From the NCBI GenBank assembly GCA_004194705.1, contig SADC01000842.1:186001-250000 (forward strand): a DNA stretch of 64,000 bases, written 5' to 3'. The position numbers were made by a program, and so were the translations under genes. Below the pieces are notes generated by a model. It was not told where the DNA came from. It saw nothing but the letters and a program-made list of their open reading frames with translations, and made no database searches. The stretch's first letter is position 1, and each line of letters begins with the position of its first letter. This DNA is from Ditylenchus dipsaci (lineage: Eukaryota; Nematoda; Chromadorea; Rhabditida; Anguinidae). This document shows positions 11,605 through 22,397 of this stretch, one piece after another.

Positions 11605-14344
11605 ATGGAGCAATCCTTTTCTGAATATGCCCTTGATTTTTTGTACAGAGTCAAAGGAGATCTATTGTTTGCATTGCTATTGATAGTATGTCTGCTTATA
11701 TCCCTAGCCCTACGCAAGTTAGCTCTATTAGGCTTCAAACAAAACCTGGATGGCTTTATTGGCTTAGGTATACATTTTTTTATAGAAAATTTTCAATTAC
11801 AGCTTATTTTCTTAGCAATCACAATAGTAGCCACAAAATCACTTCTGTTCTTTACTGGTCGTGTTTGGCCACTTAGTGCTATTCAAGTTTGTAAAAGACC
11901 CAATGCGAGTATTTTTTTTTAATTTCTAACATAGTCACAATTTGTAATTTCAGTTTACTGTCAAATGTTTCTTTCTACGGCACTTTTGCTTATCTTGCAA
12001 TGTTAGTTCAACATTGATACGATTTTCTAAATAACATTTTTTGTTAGCCTACGAGTGATCCATTTGGTTGGTCTACCACCGCTAGTCTTCATTGCAAATG
12101 CCATTCAGTTGATTATGACTTTGAGGGTGATTGGTCTTTCTTATGAGATAGCCGATGCCCGTATAGCCAAATTTTCCAAACACACAGATGAAACTCAAAA
12201 ACCAAAGAAAATTTGTTCAAGAGCCATCTACAATAGAAGCCTTCAATTATTGCTATAGGTAGACTTTTATACTGTCAAACGCAAATAAATCATGATTTTA
12301 GCTTTACTGGACTGTTTACAGGTTTAAAAATGTTCGTTTTCTACAAATTCATTTATTTTTGTTTCAGGTCCTTACTACACGTACCAAGTAACAAAAAAGT
12401 TTGACCTTTTTGACGAATATTTGTTGACCAGTTTATAGACCTACTACGACGCCCTTCATTGCACCCATTTCATCAAAAATTGCCTAAAGAACTGGTTTAC
12501 GAAAAAATATCTAAGCTGTACTGGAGTCTACCACTGCTTATTGCTTTCAGTTGGTTAAACCCTGTGGATGTATGTTTTTAAAACCGATAGTATATTTATG
12601 AGCAAAATTATTTGTAGGCTCTACGAGGGGACAAAATAAATGAATATGGAATAATCAGTCTGTTCGTGTGGAGCGCGTTAGCTTTTATATACTTCCGAAT
12701 GCGCATTTACACTGCGTCAGTTATTTTTTGTATTTTTGATATTTTTGAAAAAAAAAGTTTGTCTAGATGGATGATCGCCGAATCTATTTGTTATTGCTGG
12801 AGTTGGAGGTTTGTTATTAACGGTCTTACGTTCTTGAATAAAATGCAGCTATTGGCACTCATTTTGAAAAAAGCAGAAAAAACGTTTAGACTTTTGAAAG
12901 TTAATATTTTTTATTCAAATTTTACGTTTCAGTGTACCCAGCCAATACTAAACCAGAACCAGGAAGTGGACCCAAGCTTTTTGACGGCCTGGCTGACATG
13001 CAGCATCCAGATGATGTCCAATTGAGTGCAGAGACCATTAACAATCTGGACATTGCTCACATTGAACACAGCGATGGCTTTCGTTCTGGAATGCGCGCTT
13101 GGAACAGAACTGTGCAATTTGGTTAGTAAAAAATGGCTCGGTGAAAATGCTTTTAGTGAATGAAAGGTTTTTAGGTTGGCAAATTTTGTGTATAGGTAGA
13201 TTAAAATTCGAAATTTGCTTTTATATGATAGTTAACATTTTAGGCGAACCAAAAGTCTATAAGGTCAGTTTTGTTGAATTTATTTCTAAAAACTCACCCT
13301 TTCTTGCAAAAAATCTCATAATACAGCTGATTGTTTGCAATTACTTTAAAACCACCCTGTTCTTAATTACCGTATTTCCTCTATTAACTCCCCATCGGGA
13401 GTTACTTTACAACCCTTAAAAAATCGGAAAATTTCAAGGTCAATTTTTTTTTTTGGTACTCAACCAAAATCTGAAAAGTGGAATCAGGAGAGCTCGTGCA
13501 ACGCAAATAACAGATTTGCGAAATTTTCGCTCTACGTTGAGATATGGGATATGCAGTGTGGGAATTTATTAAAGGGTATGAAGCTAATAAAGGAAATACG
13601 GTATGTGTTTTCACAACCTAGAAATTCTTATAGCCTCTTAAAATATGCTTTCATCTTCTTCGCTTATGTTTGATGGACCTGATAATTGAGACAGAAAACT
13701 TGAAAATTTTTTAGGGTCTAAAGAGCAATTTTAACATTTCGAAATTAGACATAGAAATTTTTTTATATTTATTAAAAAAAGGAGGGATTTGTTTTTATGG
13801 AGTTTTTTCAGAATGGAATACACAATGTTTGTTTCTGCTTTCTGGCATGGTAACTTTCATAATAAAAAATTTGCGATTTCTTACAAAATTATTTTAAGGC
13901 ATTCACCCAGGCTATTTCTCTCTTTTCTCACTATTCCTTTGTGTACTTCTGCGGAAATCTGATTTTCCGAGTTTATCCAATAGACAAGAGACCAGCTTGG
14001 TTTAGTATGTTGTAAGATTTTATAGTTGTGAAGTGAAATTCAATATTAAAAAAAATTTAGATGGAGCTTTATTCGGATGAGAGGATTTGAGTCGATGGCC
14101 TGCGGGTTTCTGCTGCTTAATTTTTCAGACACTATAAGGTATTTGGATTAATCACTTTTCAAGTCAATACTTTGCTTAGGCTGTGGCTAACATGTGCTTC
14201 TGGTTGCACATAATCATGATCGCTACAATAGTCTACGCCAAAGTGTGCTTAGCAACCAACAAACAAGCTACCAAACAAGTATCACTCGATACAACAAATC
14301 AATCGAAGACACCGAAAACAGAAGAAATCAAAAAAGAACTGTAA
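11605..14344 (+). CDS. MBOAT7: MBOAT7/LPIAT1-like lysophosphatidylinositol acyltransferase
   Basis: A multipass membrane O-acyltransferase of the family that puts arachidonoyl-type chains on lysophosphatidylinositol. Exons inferred: 11605-11767, 11803-11908, 11954-12001, 12048-12258, 12302-12321, 12368-12387, 12432-12569, 12618-12715, 12767-12808, 12933-13121, 13175-13195, 13244-13263, 13812-13849, 13899-about 14010, about 14060-14138, about 14180-14344 (TAA). Diagnostic runs are EPSTIEAFNYCY, TGPYYTYQ, FRMRIYTAW, NNLDIAHIEHSDGFRSGMRAWN, VSAFWHGIHPGY and MRGFESMACGFLLLNFSDTIR. They align with YCYVGIMTGPFFRY, FRMRFYVAW, GMRYWN, SAYWHGLHPGY and MRAYDYMCMGF of human MBOAT7. The conserved Asn (AWN) and His (WHG) are both present. 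Several frame breaks occur, near 11875, 12200, 12785 and 13120 and in the 13.95 kb exon. Two exons are only 20 nt long. Confidence 0.85.
13370..13601. mobile_element. CCGTATTT-family MITE, copy 2
   Basis: 232 bp inside MBOAT7 intron 11. It begins CCGTATTTCCTCTATTAA after TA and ends TAATAAAGGAAATACGG before TA. The core word GTGGAATCAGGAGAGCTCGT is shared with copy 1. One of the cleaner copies of the family. Confidence 0.85.
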
Positions 14345-14733
14345 CCGGTATTTAGCGCCATAGATTTGTTTAAACATTCACACGATACAAATTTATCGAG
14401 CCATTGAAATTAGGAATAACTCATACATCTTGTACTCTTTCAAATGGTCCAAATAAGTTAAAAGCAAGATCAAATATAAAAGTTTAATTGTAGATGGTAT
14501 TTTTTTTATTAAATGTGTGATCCTAGCGATTTTATTTAGAAAATCGAAAACTAAAATTTTGTGTGATAGTATGAGGCGCTCTGTTAAGTGTTGTTGGATT
14601 TGGAAATTTCAAAAATCAGATGGATCCTGGTTTTGCTGAAAATTACAGGCTTTCTTTGTTTTGCGTTGGAAGTCTGATTCTAATCTTTCACTTTTTTATT
14701 GGAGTTTTTTTTGCGAGAACGGAACTTTGTATA

Positions 14734-15075
14734 CAGTCAACTCTCGATTTAACGAACCCCCGGGACCGGCAAAATGTTCGTTAAACCGAAAGTTTCGTTA
14801 AATCAAAAGTTAGTTTTAGTCATTTCATTTTATCGCTGCCAAATAAGCGTTGAAAAAAAGTTCGTTAAACCGAGAGTTTCGTCAAATCGAGAGTTGGCTG
14901 TAGAGTTTCCTCTCGCTATAGTGCGGTCGCTTAAGATGCCAAAAACCAGACTATATCGAGAGTTGCACCATAGCGAGAGTATACTTTATCGAGAACTGAG
15001 TGTGTAAGAAACCATTTAGTCACCGAACAAAGCACACTATACCGAGAGTGCGCACTATAGCGAGATGGGACTGTA
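14734..15075. mobile_element. Two adjacent pogo-like MITEs
   Basis: The first, 14734-14900, runs from CAGTCAACTCTCGATTT to AAATCGAGAGTTGGCTG between TA dinucleotides. It holds repeated 'GTTCGTTAAACCG' words. The second, about 14901-15075, has ends TCTCGCTATAGTGCG and CGCACTATAGCGAGATGGGACTG. Internal words such as ACTATATCGAGAGT echo the ends. Both belong to the CAGT-ended, TA-flanked type. Confidence 0.7.
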
Positions 15076-15990
15076 TGTAAAATATTTTAGTCAAAGACCT
15101 TGAGGACTTCCACTTTTATATTTTACCGCTATTGTAAATACTCTGCAAGCCTTTTTTTAGCAGAAAGAGGGAATTCTCTTTTATCTATACGTAGCCAAAT
15201 GGTTTTGTTGATTTTTATTTTTATTTTTCGTTCATTTGTAAAAATTATAAAATTGTCGGATCTCTTAATTAATATGCTGTTGCTAGTGTTGCTTGAGTTG
15301 TAAAATTAAATTGTCAATAAACAGATATTGTGCATCTTTATGACCAGTACTTTATTGTTGTTATTAGATGTGAAACTGAATGTACATAATAAGACATATG
15401 CCGAGTCCTGCTCTTCTTCGATAGCTAAAAAAATCTCTCATTGTTTAACAATCACATAGCTACAATTATTACAAGCAAAAATCTGAAATCTCAAAGCACA
15501 CCTTCTAATTAATGTGCAACTTTGACGAAAACAGCCTGCTAACCCCTTCAACAAATTTCAAAAAGCTTATTAGAAGATGAAATTTTTTATAATAAAAGCA
15601 CTAGAGAAACTACTAATATTATTTTTTCTACATTACTATAAATACTACATATAAGATAGATAGATTACTAAAATTCTTTAGAAAATATGACCTATACTTC
15701 ATAAGTCACAGAAGTTTAAAAAAGACGATTCTGTGGTTAAAAACAGCCAAGATATTTGTTGCCTTTAAGTTTGGATATTAAGTTAATTTCGAGATTCCCA
15801 CTGATTTTTAGCTCATTAATCCACTTATTTTGCTGAATATCGACCATAACCACTTTAGTTAATCGAGACTTTTTACCTAGAACATGATCGCCACATTTTC
15901 AACAATGTTCTAAGAAATATTGATCTGGCCACTATTAGCCCACACAATTTTAGCACACACACAAATATCATTCTCTTCTAGCTCTTGTTT
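15076..15990. other. Intergenic spacer between MBOAT7 and the PRAS40-like gene
   Basis: AT-rich sequence with no gene or clear repeat recognised. It lies downstream of both flanking genes and would hold their 3' untranslated regions. AATAAA-type signals occur on both strands, for example near 15317, but I cannot assign them. Confidence 0.35.
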
Positions 15991-15994
15991 CGTA

Positions 15995-17137
15995 TTAGAA
16001 CGACCCGACAAGCTGAAGGAACAACAACTCGAGGAGTTGCCCTTGAGTAGTGCCATCATTGAAATCGACTGCACTATCTCCTTTGTTTAGATCATGAGCA
16101 ACAGCCACCGGGATAGGAGCAGCTGAAGTGACCCAGTAACAGAAAAAGAAGAGCCGACAAGCTTGTTAAGTTCTTCTTGCTACCCGAGTCCTGCTCACCC
16201 GTGCGATATCGACGCCGAGGACGTTCTCCAAAAAGTCGCTCAGGATCATCTAAATTTTATGTATTGAAGGGTTAAACTATAGTAGGAAGGCAAAACCTGC
16301 AGGCTGGATAGATCTAGAGCAGGCTTTGATGCTGTTGAAAATGTCATCTTCACGTTGAGGCAGTATCTGCAATATATACTCTTTTGAAATTGTCCTTACT
16401 TCCGAAGAAAATTTGCCTTACAGTTTTTGCTCGAGGGCGAATTTCCGCACACACATCCGAGTCCTCATCAGCAGCGAGTCAATAGCTTCTCGAGGTGGCC
16501 AGAACCTTAAAAGTAAAAATTGAGACTGAATAACCCCTTATTTTCATCATAAAAGACCTAAAGCAAGATGTTTTTTTAGGTTAATGATCAAAAGTAAAGA
16601 AAAAATGCTGAAAATATTACCCGTTGCTTATTTACTGGCAGAGACGCGGCAATCGAAGAAGAAGGCAGGCGAGCACTAGTGTTGGGCAACGGACCTTGAA
16701 CTGCACATATACATCAATTTCCTCCTAATTTTACTGAAAATACCTCCTCTGCCGCTGTGACGACTTCTCGGTGGCAATCTGGAGCTAGCGGAAACGTGTG
16801 ACCAGGTTTTGTTGAGTCTGACAACTCTGAATAACCAACCAACAATTAATTAACAAACCAAGAAAAATATAACCGTCAGAAGATTCGCTAGAATCCGCAT
16901 CGAAATCCGATGTAAAGTGCTGTTGGTCTGTCCAGAAAATTCCAAAGTTTTGGTGTCTTCATCGAGAGCGAAAATTTCATCTGAAAACGCAATGAATTAT
17001 TGTTCTCAATCAGAAATTTAGATGCACAAACCACTGTCTAGGTCGTAGTCTGGACCGCCCATTGTTTGTTTAGCTTTGCTTTGCCTTGGAAGTTCTCTTT
17101 CTAGCATTATATCTGCACTTTTGTCCAAGTCAGACAT
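15995..17137 (-). CDS. PRAS40/Lobe-like (AKT1S1-type) mTORC1 substrate, candidate
   Basis: Eight short exons: 17032-17160 (ATG at 17137), 16874-16980, 16744-16826, 16621-16700, 16422-16505, 16297-16366, 16199-16249, 15995-16122 (TAA), about 235 residues. I propose PRAS40 because three short signatures occur in the family's order. An FALDE motif (16972-16958) followed by DT..LEF resembles the TOS motif FVMDEDATL. SLPV (16644-16633) resembles the KSLPV raptor-contact segment. ERLFGERPRRRYRT (ending 16200) resembles VFGDLPRPRLNTSDF and keeps RxRxxT, the Akt site. The acidic Ser-rich DFDADSSESSDE lies between the first two, as in the family. The large N-terminal part of vertebrate PRAS40 is absent. 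A FWPPREAIDSLLMRTRMCAE segment has no match I know. A missing T near 16937 breaks exon 2. The sequence before the ATG ends TTATTACAG, so it could be a trans-splice site. Confidence 0.6.
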
Positions 17138-17296
17138 TTGGGATGGCTTTTGTCTCAAGCCTGTAATAATTCGAACAGTTCCCATATTTGGAAAACAATT
17201 AATATTACCAAAAATGAGACGGCTTTAAAAAAGCTCGAAATAAGCACCGTGGAATAAGTGAAAATTACTGCTCAGGCAAATTCCTCCTATCCATAA

Positions 17297-18503
17297 ATGC
17301 AACAAAAACTGTTCTATTTGCAGTTTTCAAACGTTCATAGTGAATATAGAATTGTGATAAACCAAAAGATTGATAAAGAGAAGAAATGTACGCTGAAAAA
17401 AAAAAGAAAAATCCAATTATTTCTACCATTCTTTTTGTGTAGAACAGTATCTGCCTTTTTCTTCGCGAGACCAAGTCAAATTTTGAAAAGAAAAATTAAT
17501 ATATTACATTTGCTTGCATAGTGAAGCATCCTGGACGACGCCGAAAAAAGTGGCAGCTGATTTTATCTTTGTTGAGTCCAATTTTCGATTCTTTGTCATG
17601 TGTACGTCAATAATTTAATTTGATTTTTTTAAGTCAACAATAATTTATGAACTTCTTGGAATGGATTAATTTGTATGTGACAACAAAAATAACATTGAAT
17701 TTGAGTGAGTTAAATATCGTTCTGAGCTTCATGCGATCCGCACAGCCATCCTGCAAAGTTATCGATAGACTCCTCGTCATGAATTCTGGAGATTGCGACA
17801 ACAGAAACCTCTATTACATGAATACTACGTTGTTAGACCCTTCTGTTTGTTTTCTTGCAAACGAAGCCCAATTGAATGACGGGAAAAGCACTGAAGAAAA
17901 TAGTTCAGAGTTATATCTTAATTCAAATTCTCCACTGCGCTTTTTAGCTTAGAACAGCTCAAAAAATGCAAAATCAATCATGGCTCATTTAAAAACGTTG
18001 TCGTTGTCGTCGGCGTTGTCGTTGGAAAAATGTTTTATAAAGGCACTTTCACGCCAACAACAACGACAACGCCGCCGACGACGACAGCGACGACCTATTT
18101 TTAAAAAATCCAACTACAACGCCAACAACAACGACGTAGCTAACGACAGACAAGTAAGGGGTTAGTTAGTTTACGACTAGTAAGTAATGCAGAAACAACA
18201 ACCAGAATATTACAAAAAAAGTGATTTGAACAGAAAAAAAGTTGCATGGTTGAACCGCGGAAAAAACCATGATACGGCTATCGAGGTGTTTTTAGAACCT
18301 GCTTTTTGTGGATCGCAGAGCTGGAGAGCCAGATTCATAAGGAACTTGGGCATGCTCTACAAGACTGCCCGAAAAAAAATCACATCGAAAAACCCCAGGT
18401 CACAATCAGAGTCCCTCCCTTGTTAGCCATCCGATCCTCTTTCTTGGTATTATCCAGAGATGCGGAAGAGCAGGCGCTGATGAACCAGCTGGTGAATTAT
18501 TGA
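17297..18503 (+). CDS. Unassigned plus-strand coding-like segments
   Basis: Two segments look coding but are unrecognised. 17647-17952 is open for 101 codons with normal composition (SFMRSAQPSCKVIDRL, CFLANEAQLNDGKS). 18306-18503 is open for 65 codons, is helix-rich (IAELESQIHKELGHALQDC, DAEEQALMNQLVNY) and ends in TGA. They may be exons of one gene with a frame break or intron between them. An inverted trinucleotide-like repeat at 17995-18105 lies between. No domain is identified and no start is chosen. Confidence 0.3.
17995..18105. repeat. Inverted (GTT/GTC)-type triplet repeat
   Basis: The left arm GTTGTCGTTGTCGTCGG... and right arm CAACAACAACGACAACGCCG... are complementary and separated by about 30 bp. 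Both are impure triplet runs of GTT, GTC and GGC. A small hairpin of microsatellite origin. Confidence 0.75.
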
Positions 18504-20777
18504 AGAAGAGGTGTTGGCTTTTTTATAATTTGATTTATAAATATATTTTGTAAGATATACTTTCTTATATTTTCTAAAAATTTCTGTTAAAAATGTTTAT
18601 TTTTGTGTAAACTGCCAACTTTTTTTTAAAAAAATAACCCGATGAGCAAAAATACTATTACTATAGAAAAGCACGCTCAATTCGCTTATTCTATATGGTA
18701 GTTATAGACTTAGGCTTAGAGGTTATATGGTAGTGCCTTTCGAGTGATTTGTGTTAAGGTATGTGTGTGCGGCATCTGAACCCCTTCGATGGTACAGAAG
18801 GCTTGAGGGTTGAGGTTAAGAGGCGCACACACACTTTATACATGATTCCGAAAAGTACTCAGTAATCGTAAAATGCATACATAGTCCTCTCGCCACGGCT
18901 CAGTTGAAAAACATGAAAAAACAGCCAAAATATAGGCATTATACTCAAAAATTGACCGAAAAGTGATCCTTATTATTCTCTTCCCCTCCTAATCCAGCCT
19001 ATAATCCGTTAGAATTGCTTTTTCAGTCCTTTCATAGCAAAGGTATCACTCAAAAATAGTTTTTAGACACTTTTAAAGGGCGGGTATATACGCATCGCCC
19101 TAGGTCACAGGTTCGACTACCACTGGCTGCAGACCTTATTATTTTTTCCTTTTATTTACAAGTTTAGTGTCAAAATGTAGCCAAGGTTCTGGCTTTCATT
19201 CGAGCTATCATACAGATGAAAGTTAGTATAAATTTTTAGCTAGAATTTAAAAAACATTGAACCATGTCCAATTCGATGAAATCCTCATAGACTATCTCAG
19301 TACTTTCGTAGTATCCTGGAACTGACGTTTTTCCAGTATAATACTTTAAATACTCATCTGCAACCGTACACTCAAAATGTAGCCCGGCTTCTTGCCGTCA
19401 TTTTCAGCATACGGTTGTATAAAATAATGTAAATGTAATCGCAAAAAATCTTAGTCCCTAAATAATACTGAAATCCTACCCCTCAATAGTACTTATTTCT
19501 TCCCGGTCAAACATTTGCTAGCTACCTTGCTTTTCTAAAGATTTGGTGTGAGAAAATTTTGATCTTGTTCCTCATGAAATTCTGACTCTAGAAAGTCACT
19601 AAAAGCTATGACAATAAAAAGAATTGATGAGGCTCAGCTATATAAATCTAAGTACGCATCATTTTGGCTGGTTTCCTTTGATTTGAATGATCGTTTGCTT
19701 AAAATTGCAAAATGGAGGCAGTTGATTTCATCAAAGCAGTGCTTTTTGACTCTAGAAGTCACTGAACTTAGTAAAAAATAAAAACTAGCGGATGCAACAT
19801 AGAGGTTTGACTGATATCAAAAATTTTGAAAAGTGTCTTCCCACTTTTTTTCCTTTCTATCTTTTTGAGGACCTGAAATATACTCAGATCGCTGAAAAGT
19901 GAGATTTTGGCTCTTACCAAGTAGTTTACTCCTGCCATAGAAGATAAAAAAATAACTACTTATCAGGTATTACGCATTTGGAGTTTGTTGATAATCATTA
20001 GAGTTTGTAAAATTGTATAAATACATCCAGTTTTCTAGTTAATCCTCACATTTTTATTCCCTAGGTAATTTGTATTATAGCACAAAAACATGAAAGTTTC
20101 TGGGAAAAAATTATATTGTTGAAACTACAATAAGAAAATTTTTAATTTTTTCTTATATATTTATTACTTTAGCTGCTAGACAATTTATAAATATTTAGAC
20201 GAATTAAAATTTATTCACTTTCATGGCAGTTTCAAGTAAGTGATTCTGAGTTTTGTAATGATTACTCAATGAAGTGTTTGCAAAAACACTTCATTAGGTT
20301 TGCCAGTGAGCTTGAAATAAAAAAGAAAGTAGCAGAGCCATAAATTGCATTTTTGTGTAGCCCGTTTCTAGTATTTATCTAGTATGTGTTCTGATAGAGA
20401 CCGCATTTGGCTTTCGGGCGGGATTGGGACGAAATTTTCAACTAAAAAAATTCGGGTACCGCGGGGATCCCGTTCAAATTTTATTATTCTTTTATTCTTC
20501 GTTTTTTACAAATATACATCTCTATATAGTATTTGTCCGTCCGTCCGTCCGTCATACTTTTATAAAATTATTGTTTTACAACCCAATTTTCGGCCACTTT
20601 TAGCGATTTTTTGTCTGATATCTTTCCGGAACCCTAGTAAAAATAGGATGGATCCCTCTTCTGGACCTTCCAATTGCCGATCAGCGTGCGCAGTGGCAGA
20701 ACGTCAGAAATTCAAATGTTGCATTCCTCGATGCCTCACCATGTTTTTCAAGTGGCCATGGCAAAAAGAGACTCTAT
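18504..20777. other. Intergenic, repeats and no recognised gene
   Basis: Holds a GC-rich foldback at about 18728-18866. At 19105-19135 there is a tRNA-like B box (CAGGTTCGACTACC). Two diverged similar segments near 19150-19210 and 19360-19430 share AAAATGTAGCC. A (TCCG)n tract lies at 20535-20553. From 20384 a stretch with CGGGCGGGATTGGGACG recurs in reverse near 22290, so it may be the ends of a larger element. No coding call. Confidence 0.4.
18728..18866. repeat. GC-rich foldback, copy 1
   Basis: Imperfect palindrome. The left side reads TTAAGGTATGTGTGTGCGGC and the right side GCGCACACACACTTTATACA, around a central CCTTCGATGGTACAGAAGG. It is related to the better copies at 20779-20957 and 47767-47963 by AAGGTATGTGNGTGYGC and by flanking TTTCGAGTGATTTGTG or ATTCCGA words. 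Confidence 0.6.
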
Positions 20778-20778
20778 A

Positions 20779-20957
20779 TGCATTTTATGGTCAAGAGTAC
20801 TTCTCGGAATTGTGTCTAAGGTAAGTGAGTGCGCGCATCTCTAACTCTCAAGCCCCCTGCGCCCCGAAGGGGCGCAGGGGCTGGGGCTTGGAGTTGAGAT
20901 GCGCACACCCACATACCTTAGACACAAATCACTCGAAAGTGACTCTGGATGCATGAA
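20779..20957. repeat. GC-rich foldback, copy 2
   Basis: Imperfect palindrome centred near 20869, where CCCCTTCGGGGCG-type sequence forms the loop (GCGCCCCGAAGGGGCGC). The arms contain TGTCTAAGGTAAGTGAGTGC and its mirror. It has strong local GC enrichment against AT-rich surroundings. Confidence 0.75.
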
Positions 20958-21429
20958 AAAGCATGCATACCAGAGTTTATTTATGCGGTAGGCCCCAGTA
21001 TTCAAAACTATGTTTAACATCTTCTTGTTAGTGCCCCTGTGTGATTAGTAGCCCCCTTTATTCCCTCCCCTCCCTATACAGCCCTCAATCCCTTCAAAAT
21101 TCAAAAGGCGCCAATTCAAATTTTTCAAATTTTGACTAAAAAACCATGATACCCCCTGTGGTTCGAAAAATTTTTTTTTTCTCAGAATTAAAAAAACGGA
21201 ACCTCCGGAACCCTCAAGTAAAACATCTCGGCTTTCTTTTAAGCACAAACACGTATTATTGAAATTGCTTCTAAAAAAATTTTCCTTGCTCTCCAAATTG
21301 GTGATGGTGATTTAGCCTGGATTTAAGGTGAATTTTGTGTTCAAGCCCACTTCTAGCAGGTAGGGTAGGTAAATGGCCAGTAAGGGAGTAGGTAGCCAGA
21401 TAGGATGGTTAAGTGTTCAGGTGAAACCA

Positions 21430-21620
21430 CTACAGTCAATTTTGATATAACGTACACCGTGGGGACCAGGTCAGGTGTACGTTATATTATTGAAATAGCG
21501 AGGGTAGCGAGGATAGGTGAGCTAGGCGAGGCTAGGTGAGGCTAGGCGAGAGTATGCAAGGTAGTCGAAGAAAGGCGAGGATAGGAGGGGTAGGCGAGGT
21601 AGAGTAGGTGGATTAACAGA
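21430..21620. repeat. Pogo-like fragment followed by purine-rich minisatellite
   Basis: At 21434 there is CAGTCAATTTTGATATAACG with an internal mirror (GTACGTTATATT), a small TA-flanked MITE. It runs into an imperfect array of TAGGCGAGG and AGGTGAGGC units to about 21610. Confidence 0.6.
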
Positions 21621-22397
21621 TAGGGTGGATGTTCTACCCGAACAACAGAGAGGAGAGAAACACTAATGTTCCCGAACGACATAGGCGCCGATAGGCGCCT
21701 GCAGACCCTAGTCCAGAAATATTTTATTGGCATATTTTCTACGTAAACGACGTCATTAAAAACTTTAATTGCAGTATTTGATCCATGGCAGAGCTTTGTG
21801 CATATAATTAAGATTCGGTTTTCTCTGGCTTCAAATAGCCCTAAATAGGGGCAAAATATAAGGGTATCATCTCTTATGTTCACAAAAAACATTGTTACTA
21901 ATGGAAAGTGGAATTAAAGCAGAACATGTTATCAAAAAACATTTCTGAGCATGGTTTGATTTTAGCCGTCGAAACTAACTTACTGGGGTAGTATCGAAAA
22001 TTTGGTTACCAATAAATACAACTAGCACTTCGATCGCAATACCCAAGAAATGATATCTAAGCCCGGATAGAAAGATATTAGTTGTAGTTGGGTACCCAAA
22101 TGTATTTCTAGCAGCAAACATCATTTTTTATTGACGAATAGTTCTAAAACACTCTTATTTACATGAATTCGAATCAATTCTGCAAAAAAAGAAGCTGATT
22201 GAAAAATAATCTTGTCAAATTGGTATTCGGGATTTATTAAATTTCGGCATCGGGTTTATTAAAAAATGATCGAGCGCTATTTCAGGACGGGATTTCGGCT
22301 CGAAATCAGCGCGGACGGGGTCGGGATCCCGTCTCGATCTTGCGTCTTTATTAACTTAATTGTAAAATTTGTTTAAAGTGTAATAACTATTCATCAG

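Noticed and set aside
11605..14344. MBOAT7 as a pseudogene
   Set aside because: It has four or more frame breaks, but the splice sites, the catalytic Asn and His and the C-terminal exons are well kept, and neighbouring genes show the same kind of break.
14774..15007. Open frame with repeated RELxxSES-like words
   Set aside because: The translated repeats come from the terminal and internal words of two adjacent MITEs.
19105..19135. tRNA or SINE at CAGGTTCGACTACC
   Set aside because: Only a B-box-like word is visible and no A box lies at the right distance.
20384..20824. 146-codon plus-strand open frame
   Set aside because: It overlaps the GC-rich foldback and repeat sequence that recurs near 22290, so it is more likely repeat than gene.
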